Shown in pieces: positions 35,636-44,512 of a stretch of DNA of 64,000 bases. The stretch is from Lyngbya sp. PCC 8106 (lineage in GTDB: Bacteria; Cyanobacteriota; Cyanobacteriia; Cyanobacteriales; Microcoleaceae). Each line of letters starts with the position of its first letter. The stretch's first letter is position 1. The notes under the pieces are model-generated. The model ran no database searches and was not told the origin of the DNA. It saw only the letters and a program-made list of their open reading frames with translations. The DNA is taken from positions 1-64,000 of the forward strand of contig NZ_AAVU01000019.1 of the NCBI RefSeq assembly GCF_000169095.1. The letters are read 5' to 3'. Both the position numbers and the translations under genes were made by a program.

Positions 35636-36634
35636 TTAAGTTTTGGCTAATTCATCTTGCTGAGTGTAAACTTGACCTTGATTCCAAAGGGATTTAATCT
35701 GAGTTCCAATGGCTTTAAAAAATCCTAATGTGTAAAAGACAAATCGGCTTAAGACTTTAATGGGAGAACCACTTTTATTACAGGGAGGATGTCCGAGAAC
35801 ATGACAATCAAATAGTTTGGCAAAGAAGCGCAAACATTGACCCAAGGTGAGGTTTTTTAACCCCATAAAAAAGTGATTGTGGTAGAAGGTAATTTGATAT
35901 TGCATTGAACGGGTACTAATATCGTGACACCCTCCCGCTTCTTCGCCTAAATGAACTAAATGAGCTTCAGGATCGTACCAAATAATATAGCCTGTTTTTC
36001 GCACTCGCAAACAAAAATCTGATTCTTCTCGAACAGCACTCCCTTTAAACCGTTCATCAAAATGTAAACCATGTTGATCAAAAATTTCTCGCCGAAAAGA
36101 CATATTGCAACCTCGGGCGGAAATCACTTGTTGGGGTTTAACAGTATGAACTAAATCAATATGATACCAAGCAATTCCAGGATCAGAAGCTTGAGGGGGT
36201 AATTCTTCGATGACTAAATCTCCACCAGAATCTCCTAATTTCATCCGATCAAAAACTCGTCCAGCGACGGCACCAATATTTTTTGGGGTAGAGGTTCCAG
36301 CTTCGATATAATTACTCGCATGAGCTTTGAGAAAGTTTTCGGTTAGTTGAACGTCATCATCAATAAACAGGATAATGTCTCCGGTTGAACGTCGAACTGC
36401 GTAGTTGCGGGCGCCGGGTAAACTTGCCCATTCTAGACGATACCATGTAATTTTACCTGTCTTAGCAAGTTCTTCTAAATAGGTTTGAGTTTCGCTTTGA
36501 TGAGAACGAGTTTGATCAACAACTAAGACTTCAAACTGGGGATAGTCTTGTTTGAGAACATCAACTAAGGTTTCCCGCAAAGCTTCTTCACGGTTGTAGG
36601 TGGGAATAATGACAGAAATTTTAGGCCAGTCCAT
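35636..36634 (-). CDS. Glycosyltransferase family 2 (HpsN-like)
   Basis: A GT-A fold glycosyltransferase of 332 residues. It starts MDWPKISVIIPTYNREEAL and the metal-binding motif is FIDDDVQL near 86-93. GSAVREESDFCLRVRKTGY is the acceptor-side ED motif. The ATG at 36634 is chosen over an in-frame TTG 15 bp upstream. A conserved C-terminal part (after residue 250) may contact the membrane (FFMGLKNLTLG). The position between the polymerase and the GT4 suggests the product adds a sugar to a secreted polysaccharide repeat unit. HpsN is the likely counterpart by synteny. Confidence 0.88.
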   Translation of the reverse strand: MDWPKISVIIPTYNREEALRETLVDVLKQDYPQFEVLVVDQTRSHQSETQTYLEELAKTGKITWYRLEWASLPGARNYAVRRSTGDIILFIDDDVQLTENFLKAHASNYIEAGTSTPKNIGAVAGRVFDRMKLGDSGGDLVIEELPPQASDPGIAWYHIDLVHTVKPQQVISARGCNMSFRREIFDQHGLHFDERFKGSAVREESDFCLRVRKTGYIIWYDPEAHLVHLGEEAGGCHDISTRSMQYQITFYHNHFFMGLKNLTLGQCLRFFAKLFDCHVLGHPPCNKSGSPIKVLSRFVFYTLGFFKAIGTQIKSLWNQGQVYTQQDELAKT

Positions 36635-36870
36635 AGGTGATTTTAGCAAAAATCTAAACGAGTAATGAGGGGAAAAGGGGACTTAATTTAAACTGTGAGT
36701 TTGTCTATCAATATTGTACCCCCTTAATCTCAAATACCCAAGTCGATTTTAGTTAAGTTCCGTTAAAGCATAGGGGAACTGTGATCTTTGATGAGGTTGA
36801 ACTGAATGTATCCAGAAATTCTTTAAGCCCCTTCATTTCGTTCAGGGTGATTGCAAAGACTGTTCACGAA

Positions 36871-38484
36871 TTAACCTCCTTGTTCTTCTTCCTCTTTGAG
36901 TCGTTTGAGTTCTTGCTTGTCGATGTCGGGAAGTCGATAAATTACCCCAACAAAATACCAATAATAAACGGCAACGGGATCAACATCTAGGGGATAATAG
37001 TAAGTGTTGTAACTAATGATTAATACAAACACCCAAAATGAGGCCCCAAAGCTGCGAATATTTTTTTCTTTGAGGGAACGATAGGTTTTAAAGCAGGTGA
37101 AAGTGAGAGTTGTGACTAATCCTAAAAAGCCAAGGGTTCCAATCGGGCCGAGTTCATAAATGAGTTTAGGATAGTAGGTTTCGATCAGTTTTGTTTCCCC
37201 AAAAATTCGGGTGGAATTGGTGGCCCGTCCGAGTCCGTTTCCAAAAATTCCTTCTTGTCGTCCTGTACTATGTTCAAACTGTTCGGCGATAAAGGCGGTT
37301 GGGGGTGAAGCTTCCCAACGCGAGACAAAACTATCAATCCGTTCTTGAATAATTTGGGGGTTAGCAATGACTGCAATTCCTAAGACTAAACCTAGACCTG
37401 CTGCAATGGGAAGAAACCGTTTTAAGTTGGTGACTTGACCGGTTAAAACCAGAAGAATTACTGTTACTAAAGGAACTAAAGCGAGGGCAATTCGTTGACC
37501 TGAAATTGCCGAATTTACAAACACTAACGCCATCCCTCCCAAGCCGACCATTCGCCACAGGGGAGAAGGATCACTAAAGGCGGTTGCAAAGGTAAAAAAG
37601 GCATTAGCAATGAGGAACCAAGCCCATTGCCAAGGGGCGACAAAAGTGCCAGGTAAACGAACCATATTCTGAGAGGGACTAAAGACTAAAGATCCCCCAA
37701 CTAAACATTTAGCATCAAGGGTGGCTTTAAATAAATCATCTCCAGTAAAGTGATCGGTTCCTTTACAACGCCCAGAAACCAGAAATTGATACTGCATTAC
37801 TCCTAAAACACAACAAATAATCGCTAAAACTACGGTCATTCGGGTGAGAAACAGCAAGTCTTTTTTGTCTTTTATTTGATAATAAGCACAGGTCATTAAC
37901 GGAAAATATCCGAGAAAAACTTTGAGTCCCAGCAGTCCCATTAATATCGGTTTGTCATTGGGATAGGGCGGATCAAGTTGTTGTAAACCGTTAACTAAAA
38001 TGATAGTCAGTAGACAAAAACCCAGTAGAATAAAGAGTGGGGTTTTAACTGCTTTGTGAACAAAAAAGGGTTGATGTTGACGTTTTAATTGTTGAACAAG
38101 GGCAATGAGGGCAGGAAAATAAAAGCCATCTTTGGCGAGTTGAAAGAGTGCATTTCCCCCACCGATCCAGTAGGTTATTGTTCCTGAAAAAGGGAGATAG
38201 ATCAGGAACGCCCACAGTCCTTGCATGGGGTATTTGTAGGACAATGCAGCAACAAGTATACCGCCACCGCCTGCGATCGCGAGTTTCTCATCTTTGACAA
38301 AAAATAAAGCCACACCAACCAGTACCGCTAAAACCCCAACCGAAGACACTAAGGACGTTAGTTTTTTAATTTCTTTGGCGGTTTTCTGTTTGCGGATTTT
38401 GAGTTCTTTTCTACTAATTTTAGGTTGAGAACTTGCTTTTTTTTTCTTGGATTTCTTGCGCTTAGATTTTTGTTTGACAACCAT
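36871..38484 (-). CDS. hpsL: Hormogonium polysaccharide biosynthesis protein HpsL (O-antigen polymerase-like)
   Basis: A 537-residue membrane protein with an unusual, very basic N-terminus (about 45 residues, mostly Lys/Arg/Ser) before about ten membrane helices. The region STGRQEGIFGNGLGRATN and the late periplasmic loop fit Wzy/O-antigen ligase type proteins that polymerise or ligate polysaccharide. I recognise it as HpsL-like. In filamentous cyanobacteria hps genes make the slime used for gliding of hormogonia. The basic N-terminus may contact the membrane or polymer. It is followed downstream by GT2 and GT4 genes on the same strand. Confidence 0.75.
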   Translation of the reverse strand: MVVKQKSKRKKSKKKKASSQPKISRKELKIRKQKTAKEIKKLTSLVSSVGVLAVLVGVALFFVKDEKLAIAGGGGILVAALSYKYPMQGLWAFLIYLPFSGTITYWIGGGNALFQLAKDGFYFPALIALVQQLKRQHQPFFVHKAVKTPLFILLGFCLLTIILVNGLQQLDPPYPNDKPILMGLLGLKVFLGYFPLMTCAYYQIKDKKDLLFLTRMTVVLAIICCVLGVMQYQFLVSGRCKGTDHFTGDDLFKATLDAKCLVGGSLVFSPSQNMVRLPGTFVAPWQWAWFLIANAFFTFATAFSDPSPLWRMVGLGGMALVFVNSAISGQRIALALVPLVTVILLVLTGQVTNLKRFLPIAAGLGLVLGIAVIANPQIIQERIDSFVSRWEASPPTAFIAEQFEHSTGRQEGIFGNGLGRATNSTRIFGETKLIETYYPKLIYELGPIGTLGFLGLVTTLTFTCFKTYRSLKEKNIRSFGASFWVFVLIISYNTYYYPLDVDPVAVYYWYFVGVIYRLPDIDKQELKRLKEEEEQGG

Positions 38485-38782
38485 CTTTTGCTTACCCTAG
38501 CTGAGAAATCAATTCGAGTTTATGACTTTTAACAAGATTATCTGATGTTTATTTTTATTGTTTTGATGCAACAACCCCTGAGCAACTTAAAATCAAGCTT
38601 TTGTTAATCAAAGCTAAGATAATTTTGCACTAATTAGCCATTATAACAATTGAATTCAAAATGTCTGGTCTGCCAAACGGTCAAGACAAATAGCAATCGG
38701 ATCGCCGGAAATTGAACATCTAATGATGCGATCGCTTCCGACGACCCGATTTAAAAAATTTGAAATTTTAAAGTGAGTTTGT

Positions 38783-40255
38783 TTAGACGGCTAGATGGTT
38801 CTGAACGACGGAAACTAAACGATCTGCCCACAGATTAGCGAGTTCGTTGCGAATGGCTTCAACCATTACCCGAATGACAGGTTCAGTCCCCGATGCCCGT
38901 ACTAATATCCGGCCTTGATCGCCCATGTCGGTTTCTGCTTCTTGAATTGCATTAACGAGGGGTTCACACTGTTTCCAGTTGCGACGACGGTTAACGTCTT
39001 CTACCCGAACATTTCGCAGGAGTTGGGGATAGGTTTGGAAACTTTCGTTTACTAATGTCGCCAGAGTCACACCCGAGCGCTTGACTAATGCAGCAATATG
39101 TAGAGCCGTTAATAAACCATCTCCTGTCATCGCATAATGATGGCAGAGAATGTGACCTGATTGTTCGCCCCCTAACATTGCCCCGGTGCGTTTCATTTCG
39201 GCGTGAACGTGTTGGTCGCCAACGGCAGTCCGAGTTAACTGACCTCCTTTTTGTTGCCAAGCCCGTTCAAAGCCTAAGTTTGCCATCACGGTAGAAATAA
39301 TCAAATTTTCGGGAAGTTGTCCGGCTTGGCTGAGAGTTTGGCCCCAGAAGTAGAGAATGTAGTCGCCATCAACCGCCCGACCTTGACTATCAACGGCTAA
39401 CACTCGGTCTGCATCGCCATCAAAAGCAAAGCCCATATCGGCTTTTGTTTCTAAAACGGCTTGTTGTAGGCGTCCGAGATGGGTGGAACCGCAGTTAACG
39501 TTAATCTGATGACCGTCGGGTTGGTCATGGAGACAAATGACTTCAGCCCCCATTTCCCGGAAGACTTTCGGCGCCAGATGAACCGCAGCACCCCAAGCTA
39601 AATCTAAAACAATTCGCATCCCTTCGAGGTTTAAAGTCGGAAGTAGGGGACGATGTAGAGATTGGGCGTAGTCCTCTACCAGTTCACAGCGATGGTGATG
39701 TTGTCCACAGTTCCCGAAGCTGACTGGAAAGTTTGCTTGTCCTCGCAGAGCGGCTTCTATTTGCTGCTGTACGTCTGAAGAAAGTTTTGTACCCTCTGAA
39801 CCAAAAAATTTAATTCCGTTGTCTTCTGGAGGGTTGTGGCTGGCGGAAATCATCACGCCCCCGATAGCTTCACTGGTACTGGTCAGATAAGCAACGCCTG
39901 GAGTCGGACAGAGGCCTAAATACCAGACTTCAAGCCCAGCGGCCGTTAGACCTGCTGACAATGCCATTGCTAACATATTGCCAGAGTTTCTGCTATCCTG
40001 ACCGAGAAGTACCGGGCCCCGATTATGAGTTTGTTGACGAAGAACTTGTCCTGCCCAGAAGCCAATTTGTAGGGCCAAAGGAGCGCTGAGAAGTTCTCCG
40101 ACTCGTCCTCGGATACCATCGGTGCCAAATAAGGGTGTAGCCGGGAGTTCGGTGATACTGCCAAAAAAGCTAATTGGAGATTGTCTCATAAATTGTGTTG
40201 GTTTAGCGGGCTGATGCAGTCCTCCATCTTGAGTTGGGGCGGATGCTACGACCAT
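38783..40255 (-). CDS. glmM: Phosphoglucosamine mutase
   Basis: Makes glucosamine-1-phosphate for UDP-GlcNAc, needed for peptidoglycan and polysaccharides. The start at 40255 (MVVASAPTQ) is likely, although an in-frame codon 27 bp upstream exists. The typical GlmM begins at the TPLFGTDGIRGRVGE segment, so there is an N-terminal extension of about 38 residues. The phosphoserine loop is ISASHNPPEDNG, the metal loop DGDADR, the sugar loop GGEQSGH and the phosphate loop RASGTEPVIRV, all intact. It lies just upstream of the polysaccharide cluster on the same strand but is separated by 298 bp. Confidence 0.93.
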   Translation of the reverse strand: MVVASAPTQDGGLHQPAKPTQFMRQSPISFFGSITELPATPLFGTDGIRGRVGELLSAPLALQIGFWAGQVLRQQTHNRGPVLLGQDSRNSGNMLAMALSAGLTAAGLEVWYLGLCPTPGVAYLTSTSEAIGGVMISASHNPPEDNGIKFFGSEGTKLSSDVQQQIEAALRGQANFPVSFGNCGQHHHRCELVEDYAQSLHRPLLPTLNLEGMRIVLDLAWGAAVHLAPKVFREMGAEVICLHDQPDGHQINVNCGSTHLGRLQQAVLETKADMGFAFDGDADRVLAVDSQGRAVDGDYILYFWGQTLSQAGQLPENLIISTVMANLGFERAWQQKGGQLTRTAVGDQHVHAEMKRTGAMLGGEQSGHILCHHYAMTGDGLLTALHIAALVKRSGVTLATLVNESFQTYPQLLRNVRVEDVNRRRNWKQCEPLVNAIQEAETDMGDQGRILVRASGTEPVIRVMVEAIRNELANLWADRLVSVVQNHLAV

Positions 40256-40623
40256 AATCAGTTCACTCCTCAAGGTACTCACACATTCATTGTGGAGGAT
40301 ACCATGTCCGGAACTGAAGATGAATACTAAATGGATTTTTACAGGGGGCTAAGTGAAGGTGTTCTCTAAAGATGCAAGGTTAATTTGTAAAGCTTGCCTC
40401 TATTGTATCCAGAACTGAGAAATTTGATTCAATTTCTGATTCATCAAGATAGAATACAAGTTTGTAGTTAATGGGTTGCATCGGGAAGGGTTTGCTTCAC
40501 CCGGAATTGATCTATATTCCGGCTCGATTATCCATTTTTAAAGAGTCTAGATCACTCCTAATTTTCCTGAGTATAAACTACGATTATTGGTTTTTATTTT
40601 AATTTTTAATCAAGGTGGAAATA
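40256..40623. promoter_or_regulatory. Divergent intergenic region (glmM / GT39-like gene)
   Basis: A 368-bp gap between divergent genes, which must carry both promoters. No consensus box of high quality was found. The right side ends with AAGGTGGA, a ribosome site fixing the start at 40624. Confidence 0.4.
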
Positions 40624-42342
40624 ATGAGTTCTCAATCGGATTTAAAATCGTCGATGTCAGAATCTAAACAATCATTCAAGCAGTTTCCCCACTGGATTTA
40701 TTCTCTATTGATTGTTAGTCTAATTATCAGTTGTGGTGTTTTTGCCTATTCTTCTGTTTTTAATGATTTTTTTCTCTCTGATGATTTTGTGCTAATTGCT
40801 TTATTTTCCGAGTTGGGGCCTTGGGGATTGTGGGTGAATCAGCAACATGGTCAATCTTTGTTTTTTCGACCTGTCTTAAGTTTAATTAGTTTTCTAGATT
40901 ATCAAGCTTGGGGGCTGAATCCTTTTGGGTATCATTTGACTAATTTTTTACTACATTTGATGAATAGTTTATGGGTGGGAATGATTGCTTTTTTCTTGGG
41001 AAAAAATATCGGATTTAAGTCAAGGGATCAGCGATTACTTCCCTACTTAGCTGGATTTATTTTTTTATTACTTCCCTGTCATACCGAAGTTGTTTCTTGG
41101 ATTTCCGCTCGAACTGATGGAGTAGCGACATTTTTTGGTTTACTTTCTTTTGTATTTTATCTCAGCTATAAATATTATTTTCCCCCTCGATTATTGATTT
41201 TTTCAGCTTTATCATTCTTTGCGGCTTTACTCTCCAAAGAATCCGTTGTTACTTATCCCGGTTTGATTATACTTTTTGAACTCTATGAATATTTTATTCG
41301 ACAAAATAATCGTAATACTTTAGCCGGACGGTTTTCAATTTGTTCACTTTATATTTGGGTTTTAATTATTTACTTTTGTAGCCGTTTTTTGAAATTGGGT
41401 GAACTGGTTGGCGGATATGGAGAAGAAGTTCACTTGAGTTTTGATATTAATAGAATTTTACAAAATTTTGTGATTTACCCGACTCGAACTTTTGTCACTC
41501 CCAGACTCGAATCAGATTTTACATTTTGGTTCATTGCATTTTTAGGGTTAGTTGTATTATTTCTGTTAAGTTTGATTGTTTGTTGGAAACGTCGTCCTCA
41601 GTTTTCTGAAGTTCCCCCGATTTTAGTTTTTTTGATTGGGGCTTTTTTCACTCTTGTTTTACCTGCAATTACGGTTTCTGTCTCTATGATTGATACTCAA
41701 GGAGAACGATATTTATATTTTGCTTCAGGATTTGCAGCAATTTTATTGGCAATTATTCTGATTGTGATTTTACAAAATTTGGCGTTAATTTTAATCGTGT
41801 CGAGTGCAATATTACTGTATTTTGGCACGTCAGTCTATGATCTCAATCAAAACTGGAATACAGCAGCAAAAATCTCTGAAGATATTTTAGTGAGTTTGCA
41901 GGAAATTCCTAAAAACAAAGTGATTATTAATAGTTTACCGGATAACTATCACGGTGCTTATATCTATCGAACTGGACTGATTCAAGGTCTTTATTTGTTT
42001 GATTCAAGTAATCAATTTGAGATCAAGTTTAGCCGGAAAAGATTTAATCCTGCATTTGAAAATGTGAAATTCACCACCAACAATATTCAGATTGTGATGA
42101 ATCATAGTTTAGTGGAACCGAATGATAGTATCTTAGTGAATAATCCTGAAGTGGGTGTTTATCAATTTCAACTTTCTAATCCCCAAGCTTCATTTTATGC
42201 CTGGAAGAAAAATGATTTGGAGACAGAAAGCTACCAAGTCACAAATTTAGAATATCATCAATATGAACTCCGGTTTATAGATGTCGAAAGAACCAAAAAT
42301 TTAGTGTTTTATTCGTCAGGTAAATTAGTTAACCAACTTTAA
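40624..42342 (+). CDS. GT39-like multi-spanning membrane glycosyltransferase
   Basis: A 572-residue membrane protein with about ten helices. The first extracytoplasmic loop contains FFLSDDFVLIALFSE, where two Asp sit as in GT-C (PMT/ArnT-like) enzymes. The segments FFRPVLSLISFLDYQAWG and LLPCHTEVVSWISARTDG are shared with TMTC/GT39-like proteins. It ends with a soluble C-terminal domain (about 400-572). It probably transfers a sugar from a polyprenyl-phosphate donor to an exported acceptor. The start at 40624 is supported by AAGGTGG six bases upstream. The substrate is unknown. Confidence 0.75.
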   Translation: MSSQSDLKSSMSESKQSFKQFPHWIYSLLIVSLIISCGVFAYSSVFNDFFLSDDFVLIALFSELGPWGLWVNQQHGQSLFFRPVLSLISFLDYQAWGLNPFGYHLTNFLLHLMNSLWVGMIAFFLGKNIGFKSRDQRLLPYLAGFIFLLLPCHTEVVSWISARTDGVATFFGLLSFVFYLSYKYYFPPRLLIFSALSFFAALLSKESVVTYPGLIILFELYEYFIRQNNRNTLAGRFSICSLYIWVLIIYFCSRFLKLGELVGGYGEEVHLSFDINRILQNFVIYPTRTFVTPRLESDFTFWFIAFLGLVVLFLLSLIVCWKRRPQFSEVPPILVFLIGAFFTLVLPAITVSVSMIDTQGERYLYFASGFAAILLAIILIVILQNLALILIVSSAILLYFGTSVYDLNQNWNTAAKISEDILVSLQEIPKNKVIINSLPDNYHGAYIYRTGLIQGLYLFDSSNQFEIKFSRKRFNPAFENVKFTTNNIQIVMNHSLVEPNDSILVNNPEVGVYQFQLSNPQASFYAWKKNDLETESYQVTNLEYHQYELRFIDVERTKNLVFYSSGKLVNQL

Positions 42343-42622
42343 ACTCCGCTAAAATATCACGCCTTAAAATTTGTAATTAAGGGTGATAGAGAGGTGGAGA
42401 GATAGAAAGATCAAAATATCAATTGAACGCTTTTCTAGAACCAAATAGATCTAAAATCTAGATGCACATTCACTTAATAGTGACCGTAATGATCTGATCA
42501 AATTCTATTTCTTCTAGAATAAATGAGATCACTGAATTTAATCTCAATATTTCAGGTTTCACCACAATTCGGAATGAATGAGGTATCATTATTACAATTT
42601 GGCAAATTTTAAGTTTGGTGTG

Positions 42623-44494
42623 ATGGAGCCGATTTACATTTTAGGTGGTGGGCCTGCGGGACTTGCAGCAGCGTATAATTTAACGCAGCAAGGTCAACAA
42701 GTTGTCGTTGTCGAACGAGATACTCAAGTGGGTGGACTCGCGAAAAGCTTTGAATATAAAGGATTTATTCTTGACTACGGGCCACATCGGTTTTATACCA
42801 AACTGGCTCCGGTTTTGAAACTTTGGAATCAGGTTTTAAAAGAGGAACAAGTCACGGTTAACCGCCTGACTCGTATTTATTACGGAGGGAAATATTTTAG
42901 TTATCCCCTCAAAGCTAAACAGGTTTTATTCGCTCTCGGTTGGCTGGAAAACTTACGGATTATTAGTTCTTATTTTGCGGCTCGTTTGTTTCCAAATAAA
43001 AGTCCAAATAACTTTGCAGAATGGGTAATCGATAAGTTTGGGCGGCGACTATTTGAGATTTTCTTTGAAGGATATACTGAAAAACTTTGGGGAATTCCTT
43101 GTAATCAGATTAGCGCAGATTGGGCGGCTCAAAGAATTAAAGGTTTATCTTTTATAAAAGCAGCTTGGAATGCAATTTTCGGCAATGATGGCAAAGTTAA
43201 AACTCTAATTGATCAATTTCAATTTCCCCGTTTAGGTTCGGGTCAACTTTATGAAAAAATTGTCGATTATCTCCAGGAAAATAATCAAACTGTTTTATTA
43301 AATACTGAAGTGGTTCGAGTTCATCACGATAATTTTAAAGTGACTCATGTTACTCTCAAAAATCGTCAAACTCAAGAACAGAAAACCGTTCCTTGTGGTA
43401 ACGTCATTTCTTCAATTCCGATCACTCACTTAATGCAGCAAATTGAATCCCCTCCGACTGTAGAAGTAATTCAAGCTGCAAAATCTCTCAAATTTCGCAA
43501 TACAATCTTAGTGTATTTGATTGTAGAATCTGGTGATTTATTTCCCGATAATTGGCTGTATATTAATGATCCTAGAGTGCAGTTAGGACGAGTCACAAAC
43601 TTTGCTAATTGGTCGCCAGAGATGCTTCCTAACTCTCAGCAAACTCCGCTTTGTTGTGAATATTGGTGCAACTTTGAGGATAATTTATGGCAATGTCCAG
43701 AAGATGAACTGCGAATCAAAGCTGAAGAAGAACTGAGAAAAATTGGATTATTAAAACAAGAGAAAATTGTTGATGGTTTTGTGGTGCGTTTACCTAGAAC
43801 TTATCCGATTTATGCGGGAAACTACAAAGAAGCCTTAGCAGAAATTAAAGGTTATTTGCAATCTTTTGAAAACCTACAATTAATTGGTCGCTATGGTGCA
43901 TTTAAGTATAACAACCAAGACCATAGTTTATTAATGGGAATTCTCGCGGCTGAAAATATTATTACACCCAATAAGCATGATCTTTGGGCGGTCAATAGTG
44001 ATAGTGAATATGTGGAAGAAGCAAACGTTGAAGCCACGACAACAGCCGCTAAAGAAACAGGTTCTCGACGTCCTCCCCTCCCTCAGTTGCTACAACAATT
44101 CGGTGCTTATTTATTTACAGGAGGAACTGCAACTGTTGTTGATGTTCTGGTGTTTTCGATCTTAACTCAAGCAGGTTTATGGTATGTTTATGCTTTGGGA
44201 ATTAGTTGGTTTTTTGGATTGAGTACCAACTTTTGGCTGAGTCGTCGCTTCGTTTTTGGAATTTATTGGAATAATTGGTGGATTCAATATGCAGTTTTTG
44301 CTTCCGTTGCATTGAATAGTTTATTAGCGAATTTAGGACTGTTGCAACTGTTAATTAATGAAGTAGATTGGAATCCAACTTTCGCTCGTTTAGTGAGTTC
44401 CGCTTGTGTAGCGATGATTAGTTTTACAGGTCATAAATTGTATTCTTTTTCTCAACCACAATCGGCTTCTAAGCTTTCAGAAATTGAGACTTAA
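42623..44494 (+). CDS. FAD-dependent amine-oxidase/UGM-like enzyme fused to GtrA membrane domain
   Basis: A 623-residue fusion. Residues 1-460 form an FAD-binding oxidoreductase: the dinucleotide motif YILGGGPAGLAAAYNL is at the start, with VVERDTQVGGLAKS and GPHRFY as in protoporphyrinogen oxidase/UDP-galactopyranose-mutase-like proteins. After a charged linker (about 465-495), residues about 500-615 contain four membrane helices of the GtrA family (LLQQFGAYLFTGGTATVVDV), linked to moving polyprenyl-phosphate sugars across the membrane. The start at 42623 is chosen because it begins the FAD fold. A longer start at 42578 is possible. Confidence 0.82.
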   Translation: MEPIYILGGGPAGLAAAYNLTQQGQQVVVVERDTQVGGLAKSFEYKGFILDYGPHRFYTKLAPVLKLWNQVLKEEQVTVNRLTRIYYGGKYFSYPLKAKQVLFALGWLENLRIISSYFAARLFPNKSPNNFAEWVIDKFGRRLFEIFFEGYTEKLWGIPCNQISADWAAQRIKGLSFIKAAWNAIFGNDGKVKTLIDQFQFPRLGSGQLYEKIVDYLQENNQTVLLNTEVVRVHHDNFKVTHVTLKNRQTQEQKTVPCGNVISSIPITHLMQQIESPPTVEVIQAAKSLKFRNTILVYLIVESGDLFPDNWLYINDPRVQLGRVTNFANWSPEMLPNSQQTPLCCEYWCNFEDNLWQCPEDELRIKAEEELRKIGLLKQEKIVDGFVVRLPRTYPIYAGNYKEALAEIKGYLQSFENLQLIGRYGAFKYNNQDHSLLMGILAAENIITPNKHDLWAVNSDSEYVEEANVEATTTAAKETGSRRPPLPQLLQQFGAYLFTGGTATVVDVLVFSILTQAGLWYVYALGISWFFGLSTNFWLSRRFVFGIYWNNWWIQYAVFASVALNSLLANLGLLQLLINEVDWNPTFARLVSSACVAMISFTGHKLYSFSQPQSASKLSEIET

Positions 44495-44512
44495 ACTCTA
44501 ACTTAAACGCTA

